This document shows, piece after piece, positions 7,091 through 15,850 of a DNA stretch of 32,727 bases. A program made the translations under genes and the position numbers. Location: assembly GCA_000371745.1 (NCBI GenBank), contig AQUH01000010.1:1-32727 (forward strand), written 5' to 3'. The notes beneath the pieces are model-generated. The model was not told the origin of the DNA, ran no database searches, and worked only from the letters and a program-made list of their open reading frames with translations. The first letter of the stretch is position 1. Every line of letters begins with the position of its first letter. The DNA is from an alpha proteobacterium SCGC AAA280-B11. Lineage in GTDB: Bacteria > Pseudomonadota > Alphaproteobacteria > Pelagibacterales > Pelagibacteraceae.

Positions 7091-7429
7091 ATGGAGCTTC
7101 ATAAAAAAAAATGCATCCCTTGTCGAGGTGATATTCCTCCTTTTACCAAGGAACAGATTGATGAATATTTAAAATATTTAGCAGATTGGAAAGTTCAGAT
7201 TAACGATACAAAAGCTTTTTATTTAACAAGAGTTTATAAATTTTCTAACTTTGAAAAAAGCTTAAGTTTTATAAATAAAGTTTCAAATATTGCTGAAGAA
7301 GAGGCTCATCATCCAGATTTAAAATTTGGATGGGGTTATGCTGAGATTATTATATTCACCCATGCAATTAATGGACTTTCGTTAAGTGATTTTATCTTAG
7401 CCTCTAAGATAGATATGATTAGTGTCTAA
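7091..7429 (+). CDS. phhB: 4a-hydroxytetrahydrobiopterin dehydratase (pterin-4a-carbinolamine dehydratase)
   Basis: Recycles the 4a-hydroxy pterin made by aromatic amino acid hydroxylases. The 112-residue length fits the family. The active-site pattern is clear: E70-E71-A-H73-H74-P75-D, then GWGYAEIIIFTH with His91 and NGLSLSDF. The N-terminal 14 residues, containing CIPCRGD, are also typical of PhhB proteins. It starts 42 bases after the distal att copy and its 3' end overlaps convergent purH by 11 bases. No phenylalanine hydroxylase gene is in the window, so the pterin role here may differ, for example in molybdopterin or general pterin metabolism. Confidence 0.92.
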   Translation: MELHKKKCIPCRGDIPPFTKEQIDEYLKYLADWKVQINDTKAFYLTRVYKFSNFEKSLSFINKVSNIAEEEAHHPDLKFGWGYAEIIIFTHAINGLSLSDFILASKIDMISV

Positions 7430-8978
7430 AGTTTCTAATTCCAGTAAATACCATAGCAATCCCAGCTTTATCAGCCGCTGAAATTACTTCGTCATCCTTA
7501 ATAGATCCGCCTGGTTGGATAACAGCTTTAATTCCAATTTTTATAAGTTCGCTCAATCCATCGGCAAAGGGGAAAAAAGCATCAGATGCCGCAACACTTC
7601 CTTTTATTTCATTTGCAAAAAATTGATTAGCATTTTCACAGGCAATTTTGCTTGAAGCTAATCTGTTAGTTTGTCCAGCTCCAATACCAAGAGTTTTATT
7701 GTTTTTGGCTATAACAATAGCGTTTGATTTTACAAATTTACAAACTTTAAATGCAAAAATTAAATCGTCCAATTCTTTATCTGTTGGTTTATTTTTAGTT
7801 ACAAACTTTAATTCTTTTTTATTAATTTCAATTTGATCTTTGTCTTGGATTAAGAAATTATCGCCTAAAAATGTGTAAGATAATTTGTCTTGCTCTTTAA
7901 TATTTTCTAAAGAAATTAATCTTAAGTTTTTCTTTTTCTCAAAAATTTCTAAGCTTTTTTTAGTAAAACTTCGTGCAATAATAACTTCATAGAATGTTTT
8001 GGTAATCTCAGTTGCCAGTTTTTCATCGATTTCGCCATTAAAGCTTACAATACCTCCAAAAGCACTAATAGGATCACTGCTAAGGGCCAATTCGTAAGCT
8101 TTTGAGGCATTTTCTGCGGTAGCACAGCCAGAAGGGTTGTTATGTTTAACAATGACGCATGAACTGCCACTTTCGCCAAGTTCTTTAGATATAGATACTG
8201 CTGAATACATATCTAAGTAGTTATTATAACTAAGCTCTTTTCCTTGAAGTTGTTTTATTTTGGATAAAAAATCATTCTTATAATTAATTTTGTAAACGGA
8301 TGCTTGTTGGTGAGGATTTTCACCATATCTTAACTTGTCTTTAAGTTGGCCTGCAATTGTAATTTTTTTTGGAAATTTATTATCTGTGAATCCATTCATC
8401 CAATTAGATATTACAGAGTCATAATAAGCTGTTTCAAGAAAGGCATCAGTTGCAAGTTTTTTTCTAAAATCAAATGACGTTGATCCTTTGTTATTATTTA
8501 ACTCTTTGATTAAATCTGAATATTGATCTGTGCTTGAGATAACGGTAGTAAATTTAAAATTTTTAGCAGAGGATCTAACCAATGCTGGTCCGCCGATATC
8601 AATATTCTCAATCATAGTGTCGAAATCTGCTTTTTCTAAAAGTTTTTTTTCAAACGGGTAAAGATTAACGATGAGTAGATTTATAAGCTCTATATTTTCT
8701 TTTTTAATTTGATTTAAATGTTCAACATCATCACCTTTCGCAAGAAGACCACCGTGAATTTTTGGGTGCAATGTTTTAAGTCTGCCATCTAATATTTCAG
8801 GAGACTTCGTGTATTCTGAGATTTCAGTACATTGAAACCCAAGATCTTTAATAAATTTATAGCTTCCGCCTGTACTAATAATTTCTACATTATTTTTTTT
8901 TAAACATTCTAGTACTTCTTTTAAATTCGTCTTATCTGAAACAGAAATTAAGGCTTTTTTAATTTTGATAAGTTGCAT
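7419..8978 (-). CDS. purH: Bifunctional AICAR transformylase/IMP cyclohydrolase
   Basis: Carries out the last two steps of IMP synthesis, formylating AICAR with 10-formyl-THF and closing the ring. The 519 residues contain the cyclohydrolase domain (KKALISVSDKTNL, IISTGGSYKFIKDLG, EILDGRLKTLHPKIHGGLLA) and then the transformylase domain, with RYGENPHQQA, the catalytic KHNNPSGCATA and FPFADGLSELIKIGIKAVIQPGGSIKDDEVI near the end. It is last in the minus-strand series rpe - heparinase-like - purH, a gene order found in many alphaproteobacteria, and is 24 bases downstream of the heparinase-like gene. Its 10-formyl-THF supply connects it to folD in this window. Confidence 0.97.
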   Translation of the reverse strand: MQLIKIKKALISVSDKTNLKEVLECLKKNNVEIISTGGSYKFIKDLGFQCTEISEYTKSPEILDGRLKTLHPKIHGGLLAKGDDVEHLNQIKKENIELINLLIVNLYPFEKKLLEKADFDTMIENIDIGGPALVRSSAKNFKFTTVISSTDQYSDLIKELNNNKGSTSFDFRKKLATDAFLETAYYDSVISNWMNGFTDNKFPKKITIAGQLKDKLRYGENPHQQASVYKINYKNDFLSKIKQLQGKELSYNNYLDMYSAVSISKELGESGSSCVIVKHNNPSGCATAENASKAYELALSSDPISAFGGIVSFNGEIDEKLATEITKTFYEVIIARSFTKKSLEIFEKKKNLRLISLENIKEQDKLSYTFLGDNFLIQDKDQIEINKKELKFVTKNKPTDKELDDLIFAFKVCKFVKSNAIVIAKNNKTLGIGAGQTNRLASSKIACENANQFFANEIKGSVAASDAFFPFADGLSELIKIGIKAVIQPGGSIKDDEVISAADKAGIAMVFTGIRNFRH

Positions 8979-9002
8979 GAAGAAGTATTTGGTATACGAT
9001 TT

Positions 9003-10655
9003 TTATTTGGCTTTTTCTAGATGCCAAATAATATTTGTGATCTCATTTTCTATATTTCCTTCAAGAAGAATAAATGAAGACTCCTTAATATTGCTTGAAT
9101 CGCCGAAATAAAGATTTTTTTCAATTTTAGTTGGTATTTGAGGGCTCCTAAAGATCCAGCCATCGCCTTCAGGTGAACTTAGTAGAATGTCATTACCCAT
9201 AGTTTTTGTTATACGAATATCTGGGTGAATATGAAATCTCACACTAAAGCTTAAATTATTATTCTCCAAGTCTTTGCAACGCAATGTATCAATTCCCTCA
9301 ATATGATTTTTAGTTTTGAATAAAGTTATTTGACGTTCGTGCAATGTTTTAAATTTTTTTTCATACCCGTTATGACCAACAATACATTGAAGGTATTCTT
9401 TTTCATTTTTAAATTCTTTTTTGTAAACTGAATGTTTTTCAATGAGAGAATTTCCAAAGTATTTTCTAATTTGAGTATTTTTTTGAAAGATACAAGAAGA
9501 GGTATCGTTAACCGTCAATGTTGATTGAGCGGCTGTGGATGAGCTTAAATAAGACAATTCTTCACCAAGATTTTTGCCAGACCCAGAATTACAAATAAAT
9601 TTTATTCCATTTGAGCAAAGTTCAAATGATAAAGCTCCAGCTTGATAATTTTTTGAATACAGAGTTGATGCTGGATTGTTAGCATCAATGAATAATTCAA
9701 TTTTTTTTGATTTAATTTTTGCATACCCGCAAAAAATATTATCCATATCACTAAATTCATATCCTCTAGATTCTAAAAACTCATAAAATTTTTCCGTATT
9801 CATATGGTTTGCTCCATTAAACAAAGGAATGTCTCCATTTGAAAATCTCAAGAACTTAAAACAGATGCCAAGAGCATTAATATAACTATTAATAAAAGCA
9901 GGTGTTTGTTTTTGAGACAAAATTAGCCATTCTTTAATCAAAACAAGAAAATATAAAGCCCAATACAAATCTTCTGGATTTTTACTTTTTACAAAACCAT
10001 CTTTGTTTATAAAATTATTAAGTTCACTCTCTAGATTATTAAGACCAGATCTAGTGTAGTCTTCATATTGTTCAAAAGAATTTCCAACCAATATTATTGC
10101 AGCTAAAGATTTTATTTTCTCAACACCGGGGTCAACAAGATTTATATTTTGATATAAGTGTTTTGTTTGTTTAACAATATTGTTTATGACTTTGCTTCTA
10201 AAGATAAGATCACTATTTTTAAAAATGATTTCATAACTTGATATCCAAAATATTAAGCGCATAGTTAATGTTTCAAGCGACCAATATTTATAATTGTAAT
10301 TTGCAAAATTATTGATCCATTGATCAACAATTAAGCAGGCTAATTCTTTCTCAGTTTTAATATTAAGGGCGGGTAGCCATGAAAAATTATGAAGTTTGTT
10401 TATTTTATTGTCTTCAAGATTAGTAATTTTCCAGATGTTTGTTGTAAATTTTCTGACAGTATTAAGGATAACGGCATCGTTATTAATAAGATCTTGAATT
10501 AGAAAAATATTTGAAGATTCAAAAATACGGTGAGGTTGAATACCTCCAAGCGATATATTGTAACTTGAACTACTAAATTTTTTTTCTCGCGATCGTTCTT
10601 GAAATCGTTTTTTTAAAGATAAAAGATAAAGATTAAATGTATTAAAGTTTGACAC
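9003..10655 (-). CDS. Heparinase II/III-like family protein
   Basis: This 550-residue protein matches the heparinase II/III-like group conserved between rpe and purH in alphaproteobacteria. It has an alpha-helical N-terminal half (WLPALNIKTEKELACLIVDQWI, RLIFWISSYE, FLRFSNGDIPLFNGANH) and a beta-rich C-terminal half (GALSFELCSNGIKFICNSGSG, SSSTAAQSTLTVNDTSSC, VGHNGYEKKFKTLHERQITL, FSVRFHIHPDI). These recall polysaccharide lyases, but the substrate of this conserved group is not known; a role in envelope glycans is speculation. The GTG start follows the rpe stop directly with no gap, which favours coupled translation. No signal peptide is visible at this start. Confidence 0.82.
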   Translation of the reverse strand: MSNFNTFNLYLLSLKKRFQERSREKKFSSSSYNISLGGIQPHRIFESSNIFLIQDLINNDAVILNTVRKFTTNIWKITNLEDNKINKLHNFSWLPALNIKTEKELACLIVDQWINNFANYNYKYWSLETLTMRLIFWISSYEIIFKNSDLIFRSKVINNIVKQTKHLYQNINLVDPGVEKIKSLAAIILVGNSFEQYEDYTRSGLNNLESELNNFINKDGFVKSKNPEDLYWALYFLVLIKEWLILSQKQTPAFINSYINALGICFKFLRFSNGDIPLFNGANHMNTEKFYEFLESRGYEFSDMDNIFCGYAKIKSKKIELFIDANNPASTLYSKNYQAGALSFELCSNGIKFICNSGSGKNLGEELSYLSSSTAAQSTLTVNDTSSCIFQKNTQIRKYFGNSLIEKHSVYKKEFKNEKEYLQCIVGHNGYEKKFKTLHERQITLFKTKNHIEGIDTLRCKDLENNNLSFSVRFHIHPDIRITKTMGNDILLSSPEGDGWIFRSPQIPTKIEKNLYFGDSSNIKESSFILLEGNIENEITNIIWHLEKAK

Positions 10656-11315
10656 TTAAGCACAATTTCTTAATTTAAGAATATTTTCTTCCAAGGAACC
10701 ACCTGTAAAAATAGTCGTTCCTGACACTAGAATATTAGCGCCTGCTTTTACAGCAAGAGGTGCTGTTTCGAAGTTTATGCCACCATCAATTTCAATATCA
10801 ATCTTTAATTTTTTCTCATTAACTATCTGTCTTAACTCTTTAACTTTTGGAAGAACTTCGCTCATAAAACTTTGACCTGCAAATCCGGGGTTAACGCTCA
10901 TAATTAAAATAAGATCAATTTCATTAATCACATCCATAAGAACACTAATAGGTGTTTTTGGATTAAGAGAAACTCCAGCTTTTTTTCCTAAAGATTTGAT
11001 TGTTTTTACTGCTCTTTTAAGATTATCCGTTGCCTCGGGATGAATAGTAATTATGTCAGAACCTGCCTCTGCAAAATCTTTAATATATTTTTCAACAGGA
11101 GAGATCATCAAATGCACATCAAATGGAAGTTTTGTGCATTTTCTAATCATCTTTATAATAGGAGGACCCATAGTAATATTAGGGACAAAGTGGCCATCCA
11201 TAACATCAACGTGAATTAAATCTGCACCAGCTTTTTCTAAACTTTTAATTTCTTCACCTAGAATACTAAAATCAGCAGATAAGATAGAAGGCGATATTTT
11301 TATATTTTGTGTCAC
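10656..11315 (-). CDS. rpe: Ribulose-phosphate 3-epimerase
   Basis: Interconverts ribulose 5-phosphate and xylulose 5-phosphate in the pentose phosphate pathway. The 219-residue TIM-barrel protein shows ISPSILSADFSILG at the start, HVDVMDGHFVPNITMGP (metal and catalytic Asp), PFDVHLMI, LIMSVNPGFAGQSF and IDGGINFETAPLAVKAGANILVSGTTIF, all standard. It heads the rpe - heparinase-like - purH operon. The Rho-independent terminator of the upstream MFS gene lies between them, so this operon needs its own promoter within 11316-11365. Confidence 0.97.
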   Translation of the reverse strand: MTQNIKISPSILSADFSILGEEIKSLEKAGADLIHVDVMDGHFVPNITMGPPIIKMIRKCTKLPFDVHLMISPVEKYIKDFAEAGSDIITIHPEATDNLKRAVKTIKSLGKKAGVSLNPKTPISVLMDVINEIDLILIMSVNPGFAGQSFMSEVLPKVKELRQIVNEKKLKIDIEIDGGINFETAPLAVKAGANILVSGTTIFTGGSLEENILKLRNCA

Positions 11316-11365
11316 TTGAACACAATTAAATGAATTTAAGAAATTTGAAATGTTTTTTTTGATGT

Positions 11366-11404
11366 AAAAAAAAGGCCCCTAAGTATTTAAACTAGGGGCC
11401 TTTT
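11366..11404 (-). terminator. Rho-independent terminator of the MFS gene
   Basis: An 11-bp stem AAAGGCCCCTA/TAGGGGCCTTT (11371-11381 with 11393-11403) encloses an 11-base loop. Read on the minus strand it is followed by a run of T (complement of the A run at 11366-11373), a classic intrinsic terminator just after the MFS stop codon. A smaller hairpin AAACGAT/ATCGTTT lies at 11408-11424 between stop and stem. Confidence 0.9.
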
Positions 11405-11432
11405 ATTAAACGATTAAATCGTTTTTAAATGC

Positions 11433-13067
11433 TTATTTTTCTAAGTTAACGTTTCTTTCTTCTGTTATAAAGAAAGTTCCAATTACAAATGTTCCAAGTG
11501 CAACAATGATTGGATACCATAGACCGTAGTAAACATCGCCTTTTAATGCCACCATAGCAAACGCTGTGGTTGGTAGTAATCCACCAAACCATCCGTTTCC
11601 AATGTGATAAGGTAATGACATTGATGTGTAACGAATTCTAGTTGGGAACATCTCAACTAACATCGCAGCAATCGGTCCATAAACCATAGTCACATAGATA
11701 ACTAGAATAACTAGTATTGCTAAAACCATCGGCTTGTTTATTTCCTCAGGGTCAGCTTTTGCTGGGTAACCTGCGGCATTAACAGCCTCAGTGAACTTAG
11801 CAGTAAAGTCAGCAGCAGCAGCTTTTGGATCAGCTACTTTCTTCGCATCATATGATTGGATCACTTTGTCACCAATTTTGATTGAAGCAGTAGTTCCAGC
11901 AGGAGCATCTGCGTTAGTATAGTTAACTGATCTTCTAGCTAAACTTGCTTTTGCTATATCGCACGAACTTGTGAACGACTTTGTTCCTGTCGGGTTAAAC
12001 TGGAACTGACAATCATTAGGATCAGCAGTTACAACAACCGGAGCAGAATTAATAGCAGCTTCAAGTTTTGGATTAGCATAGTGAGTCAAACCTTTAAACA
12101 GCGGGAAGTAAGTAATAGCCGCAAGCAGACATCCTGCCATGATTATTTTCTTTCTTCCGATGTTGTCAGACATGATACCAAAAACGATAAAGAACGGAGT
12201 TCCAATCACTAATGATATGGCAATCAAAATGTTAGCTGTAGCACTGTCAACTTTTAAAGTTTGAGTTAAGAAAAACAGAGCGTAGAATTGTCCAGTATAC
12301 CAGACAACTGCTTGACCCGCTGTTAATCCTAAAAGAGCTAAGATAACTATTTTAGCATTTTTCCACTCAGCAAAAGATTCTGTAAGTGGTGCTTTTGATC
12401 CTTTACCTTGCTTCTTCATTCTCGCGAATACTGGAGACTCATTCATCGCTAAACGAATCCAAACAGAAATTCCAAGAAGAATTGCAGATAATAAGAATGG
12501 TATTCTCCATCCCCAATCAGCAAACTGTTCTTCACCAAGATATGTTCTTATTCCAAGAATAACTAATAGAGATAAGAATAATCCTAATGTTGCAGTTGTT
12601 TGAATGAAAGATGTGAAGTAACCACGTCTATCAGCTGGAGCATGTTCAGCCACATAAGTTGCCGCGCCACCGTATTCACCGCCCAGAGCAAGACCCTGAA
12701 GAATTCGAAGTGAAATTAATGCTATTGGAGCTATCACTCCAACTTGAGCATAAGTAGGTAGAACACCAACCAAGAATGTTGCAAAACCCATGATGACAAT
12801 TGTTACTAAGAAAGTATGCTTTCTTCCTACCAAGTCACCTAAACGTCCGAATAAAATCGCTCCAAATGGACGAACGATAAAACCAGCAGCAAAAGCTAAC
12901 AAAGCAAAAATGAATGCTGTGTTAGGATCTGTACCAGCGAAGAACTGTTTAGCAATAATTGCCGCAAGTGAGCCGTATAAATAAAAATCATACCACTCAA
13001 ATACAGTCCCTAGAGAAGAGCCTACAACAACTAGGCGTTCTTCTTTCGTGAAACCACGTGAACTCAT
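11433..13067 (-). CDS. MFS transporter, metabolite:H+ symporter (MHS) type, with long periplasmic insertion
   Basis: A 544-residue, 12-helix major facilitator of the MHS type, which includes ProP-like and dicarboxylate/shikimate carriers. The N-terminal GTVFEWYDFYLYGSLA is the family hallmark, motif A reads GRLGDLVGRKHTF, LRILQGLALGGEYGGAATYVAEHAP follows helix 4, and a second motif-A copy is GIMSDNIGRKK. Between two late helices lies an insertion of about 110 residues (roughly 325-440), Ala/Lys/Asp-rich with two cysteines (NDCQF and SSCD) that could form a disulfide outside the membrane. The leader has AAGGGGG four bases before the ATG, nearly the same as the acs leader. Codon use is less AT-rich than its neighbours, suggesting high expression. 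The substrate is unknown; a carboxylate linked to acs is a guess. Confidence 0.87.
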   Translation of the reverse strand: MSSRGFTKEERLVVVGSSLGTVFEWYDFYLYGSLAAIIAKQFFAGTDPNTAFIFALLAFAAGFIVRPFGAILFGRLGDLVGRKHTFLVTIVIMGFATFLVGVLPTYAQVGVIAPIALISLRILQGLALGGEYGGAATYVAEHAPADRRGYFTSFIQTTATLGLFLSLLVILGIRTYLGEEQFADWGWRIPFLLSAILLGISVWIRLAMNESPVFARMKKQGKGSKAPLTESFAEWKNAKIVILALLGLTAGQAVVWYTGQFYALFFLTQTLKVDSATANILIAISLVIGTPFFIVFGIMSDNIGRKKIIMAGCLLAAITYFPLFKGLTHYANPKLEAAINSAPVVVTADPNDCQFQFNPTGTKSFTSSCDIAKASLARRSVNYTNADAPAGTTASIKIGDKVIQSYDAKKVADPKAAAADFTAKFTEAVNAAGYPAKADPEEINKPMVLAILVILVIYVTMVYGPIAAMLVEMFPTRIRYTSMSLPYHIGNGWFGGLLPTTAFAMVALKGDVYYGLWYPIIVALGTFVIGTFFITEERNVNLEK

Positions 13068-13216
13068 TAAACCCCCTTATTTTTTATTAGTGCGCAACCC
13101 TAACTGAAATAATTATTTATATAAAGCCATTTTTTTTCTTTGAAATTCATTGTTTTCTTCATTAACAGATGAATTTATTATAAGTAAAAACAACTAGGAG
13201 TTGCTATCAAGATTCT

Positions 13217-13384
13217 ATGAAAAAAAATTTTCAACAACAGGCAGAACAGGCATTAAAGGAAGTGGAGTTAAGAAAAAAAAATAATTCAGGAGAAAAAAAA
13301 CCAAAAGAAGTTAATGGTCCAAAAGGTTTAGAACCAACTCGTTATGGAGATTGGGAGACTAAAGGAATTACTTACGATTTTTAA
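13217..13384 (+). CDS. DUF1674 protein, succinate dehydrogenase assembly factor 4-like
   Basis: A 55-residue gene between divergently placed neighbours. The N-terminal two thirds is Lys/Glu/Gln-rich and probably disordered. The C-terminus GPKGLEPTRYGDWETKGITYDF carries the family motif (E-P-T-R-Y-G-D-W-E, then K-G and a terminal D-F). Eukaryotic members are SDHAF4, which binds flavinylated SdhA before complex assembly and limits oxidant production; the bacterial role is inferred by homology. Its stop is one base from the convergent acs stop. A GGAG-like stretch (13196-13200) lies 16 bases before the ATG, too far for a standard site, but no better in-frame start is seen. Confidence 0.85.
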   Translation: MKKNFQQQAEQALKEVELRKKNNSGEKKPKEVNGPKGLEPTRYGDWETKGITYDF

Positions 13385-13385
13385 T

Positions 13386-15323
13386 TTACTTATTTAATCT
13401 ATTGTCGATTAAACTTTGCACCACACTTGGATCCGCAAGTGTAGAAGTGTCGCCTAAATTTTCAAATTGATTTTCAGCAACCTTTCTTAAAATTCTTCTC
13501 ATAATTTTTCCAGATCTAGTTTTAGGTAGTCCTGATGTATAATGAATAAGATCTGGAGTTGCTAAAGGCCCAATAATTTTTCTAACTAAATCTTTTAATT
13601 CTTTTGTTAGAGCATCGGACGCTAGTTCGCCTACTTTTAAAGTTACATAACAATACAAACCTTGGCCTTTAATATTATGTGGGTATCCTACAACCGCAGC
13701 TTCAGCAACTTTTGGATGAGCGACAAATGCACTTTCAATTTCAGCTGTTCCAAGATTGTGACCCGATACAATGATCACATCATCTACTCGACCTGTAATC
13801 CAATAATATCCATCTTCATCTCTCCTGCAGCCATCACCGGTAAAATATTTTCCATCGTGTTGTGAAAAATAGGTATCAATAAATCTTTGATGATCCCCGT
13901 ATACAGTTCGCATTTGTCCAGGCCATGAGTCCCCAATACATAATCTACCTTCGCATGCACCACTAAGTTCATTTCCTTTTTCATCAACTATTATAGGAAG
14001 TATTCCATAGAAAGGTTTTGTTGCTGAACCAGGTTTCATATCAATCGCACCGGGCTGAGGTGATATAAGAGCCGCTCCAGTTTCCGTTTGCCACCAAGTA
14101 TCAACTATTGGACAACGAGAATCTCCAACAACTCTATGGTACCAAAGCCAAGCCTCAGGATTAATAGGCTCTCCAACCGAACCTAAAAGTTTAAGTGATT
14201 TTCTACTTGTTTTTTTTACCATCTCATCACCTTCTCGCATTAAAGCTCGAAGTGCTGTTGGCGCTGTGTAGAAAATATTTACTTTATGCTTATCTATAAC
14301 CTGCCAAAAACGACTTGCATCGGGATAGCTCGGAACGCCTTCAAATACTAAAGTTGTTGCCCCATTAGATAGAGGGCCGTAGACGATATAACTATGACCC
14401 GTCACCCAACCAATGTCTGCAGTACACCAATAAATATCTCCATCCTTATAATTAAAAATATATTGGAATGTCATTGAAGCATAAACTAAATATCCACCCG
14501 TTGTATGCAATACTCCCTTCGGCTTTCCGGTTGATCCAGATGTGTAAAGAATAAACAAAGGATCTTCTGCATTCATTTCTTCAGGTTTGCATGTGGTAGA
14601 CATTTTATTAGTTAATTCGTGATACCAGACATCGCGCTTTTTATCGAAAGATACATTGCCCCCCGTTCTTTTAAGAACAATACATTTTTTAACATTAGGA
14701 CATTTCTTCAACGCTTCATCAATATTCTTTTTTAATGGAATAACTTTTTGTCCTCTTAATCCTTCATCAGCAGTAATTACGAATTCTGATTTACAATCTA
14801 ATATTCTATTAACAATAGAGTCTGGCGAGAAACCTCCAAATATTACAGAATGAATTGCTCCAATTCGAGTACAAGCGAGCATCGCATAGATACCCTCAGG
14901 AACCATCGGCATGTAAATAGTAACCCGATCTCCTTTTTTAATTCCAATTTCTTTTAGTCCGTTTGCAAGTTTACAAACTTCATCACTTAATTCTTGGTAA
15001 GTAATATTCTTAGATTCTTTTGGATCGTCGCCTTCAAAGATGATTGCAGTTTGTTTTGCTCTTTTTGGGAGATGCCTATCAATACAATTGTAGGAAACAT
15101 TTGTGACTCCATCATAGAACCATTTAATAGAAACTTTTTTTGTACTGTAAATTACGTCTTTGATTTTTGAATAAGGTTTAAACCAGTGAATTCTTTTGCC
15201 TTCTTTTGCCCAGAAGTTTTCGTTATCCGTAATAGACTCTTTATATTTAGTTTCGTACTGTTCTTTGTTAACGTAGGAATTTTTTGCCCAATCAACTGGT
15301 ACTTTAAAAAGTTTATCGCTCAA
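13386..15323 (-). CDS. acs: Acetyl-coenzyme A synthetase
   Basis: Activates acetate to acetyl-CoA through acetyl-AMP. The 645-residue length is typical. [28 protein letters not shown] marks the AMP-binding start, [17 protein letters not shown] is the P-loop-like motif, WWQTETGAA and [34 protein letters not shown] follow, and the C-terminal [16 protein letters not shown] contains the Lys normally acetylated by Pat-type enzymes. The chosen start is TTG at 15323-15321, three bases after a strong AAGGGGGG sequence, and the resulting N-terminus fits. It lies 18 bases after the EVE-domain gene, probably cotranscribed. Confidence 0.97.
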   Translation of the reverse strand: MSDKLFKVPVDWAKNSYVNKEQYETKYKESITDNENFWAKEGKRIHWFKPYSKIKDVIYSTKKVSIKWFYDGVTNVSYNCIDRHLPKRAKQTAIIFEGDDPKESKNITYQELSDEVCKLANGLKEIGIKKGDRVTIYMPMVPEGIYAMLACTRIGAIHSVIFGGFSPDSIVNRILDCKSEFVITADEGLRGQKVIPLKKNIDEALKKCPNVKKCIVLKRTGGNVSFDKKRDVWYHELTNKMSTTCKPEEMNAEDPLFILYTSGSTGKPKGVLHTTGGYLVYASMTFQYIFNYKDGDIYWCTADIGWVTGHSYIVYGPLSNGATTLVFEGVPSYPDASRFWQVIDKHKVNIFYTAPTALRALMREGDEMVKKTSRKSLKLLGSVGEPINPEAWLWYHRVVGDSRCPIVDTWWQTETGAALISPQPGAIDMKPGSATKPFYGILPIIVDEKGNELSGACEGRLCIGDSWPGQMRTVYGDHQRFIDTYFSQHDGKYFTGDGCRRDEDGYYWITGRVDDVIIVSGHNLGTAEIESAFVAHPKVAEAAVVGYPHNIKGQGLYCYVTLKVGELASDALTKELKDLVRKIIGPLATPDLIHYTSGLPKTRSGKIMRRILRKVAENQFENLGDTSTLADPSVVQSLIDNRLNK

Positions 15324-15341
15324 CGTCCCCCCTTATTTTTA

Positions 15342-15755
15342 TTAAATTCTACCCATCTTACATATTATTTTCCAGCTTTTTGAATCTATAGGCATTACCG
15401 ATAATCTGCTTTGTTTTATAAGGGGTAAATGAGAAATTTGCTTATTTCCCTTTATATCAGCAAGGGACACTGGCTCATTTAAGTCTTGAGAATAGCTTAA
15501 TTGAACTGCTACGAATTTTTTCTCTTTATCTGTTGGATCAGGAAATGCTGATTTAATAATTTTAACTATACCTATAATTTTTTTATCTTCATTAGAGTGA
15601 TAAAAAAAACAAAGATCACCTATTTTCATTTGCTTTAAGTAATTAGCAGCTTGATAATTTCTAACCCCATTCCAAACGGTTCCTTTAGAACCCGCTTTTT
15701 TTTGATTATCAAAAGACCATACTGACGGTTCTGATTTTACTAACCAATAGTTCAT
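15342..15755 (-). CDS. EVE domain protein
   Basis: A 137-residue single-domain protein of the PUA-like EVE family, thought to bind modified bases in DNA or RNA. It shows MNYWLVKSEPSVWSFD, then GTVWNGVRNYQAANYLKQMKIGDLCFFYHS and GIVKIIKSAFPDPT, which are the characteristic conserved blocks. Small stand-alone EVE proteins are widespread in alphaproteobacteria near acs and tsaD-type genes. It reads into acs with an 18-base gap. Confidence 0.92.
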   Translation of the reverse strand: MNYWLVKSEPSVWSFDNQKKAGSKGTVWNGVRNYQAANYLKQMKIGDLCFFYHSNEDKKIIGIVKIIKSAFPDPTDKEKKFVAVQLSYSQDLNEPVSLADIKGNKQISHLPLIKQSRLSVMPIDSKSWKIICKMGRI

Positions 15756-15850
15756 AAGATTTTTTTTGTATTTTTAAGTAGTGTCTGTGTCAAAACAAAG
15801 CCAAATTTAATTAAGTAAATCAATGATTTTTTAAAATGAATAATTTGATT

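Noticed and set aside
11408-11424. Small AAACGAT/ATCGTTT hairpin as a second terminator.
   Set aside because: The stem is short and AT-rich, with no T run of note; the adjacent GC-rich hairpin explains termination.
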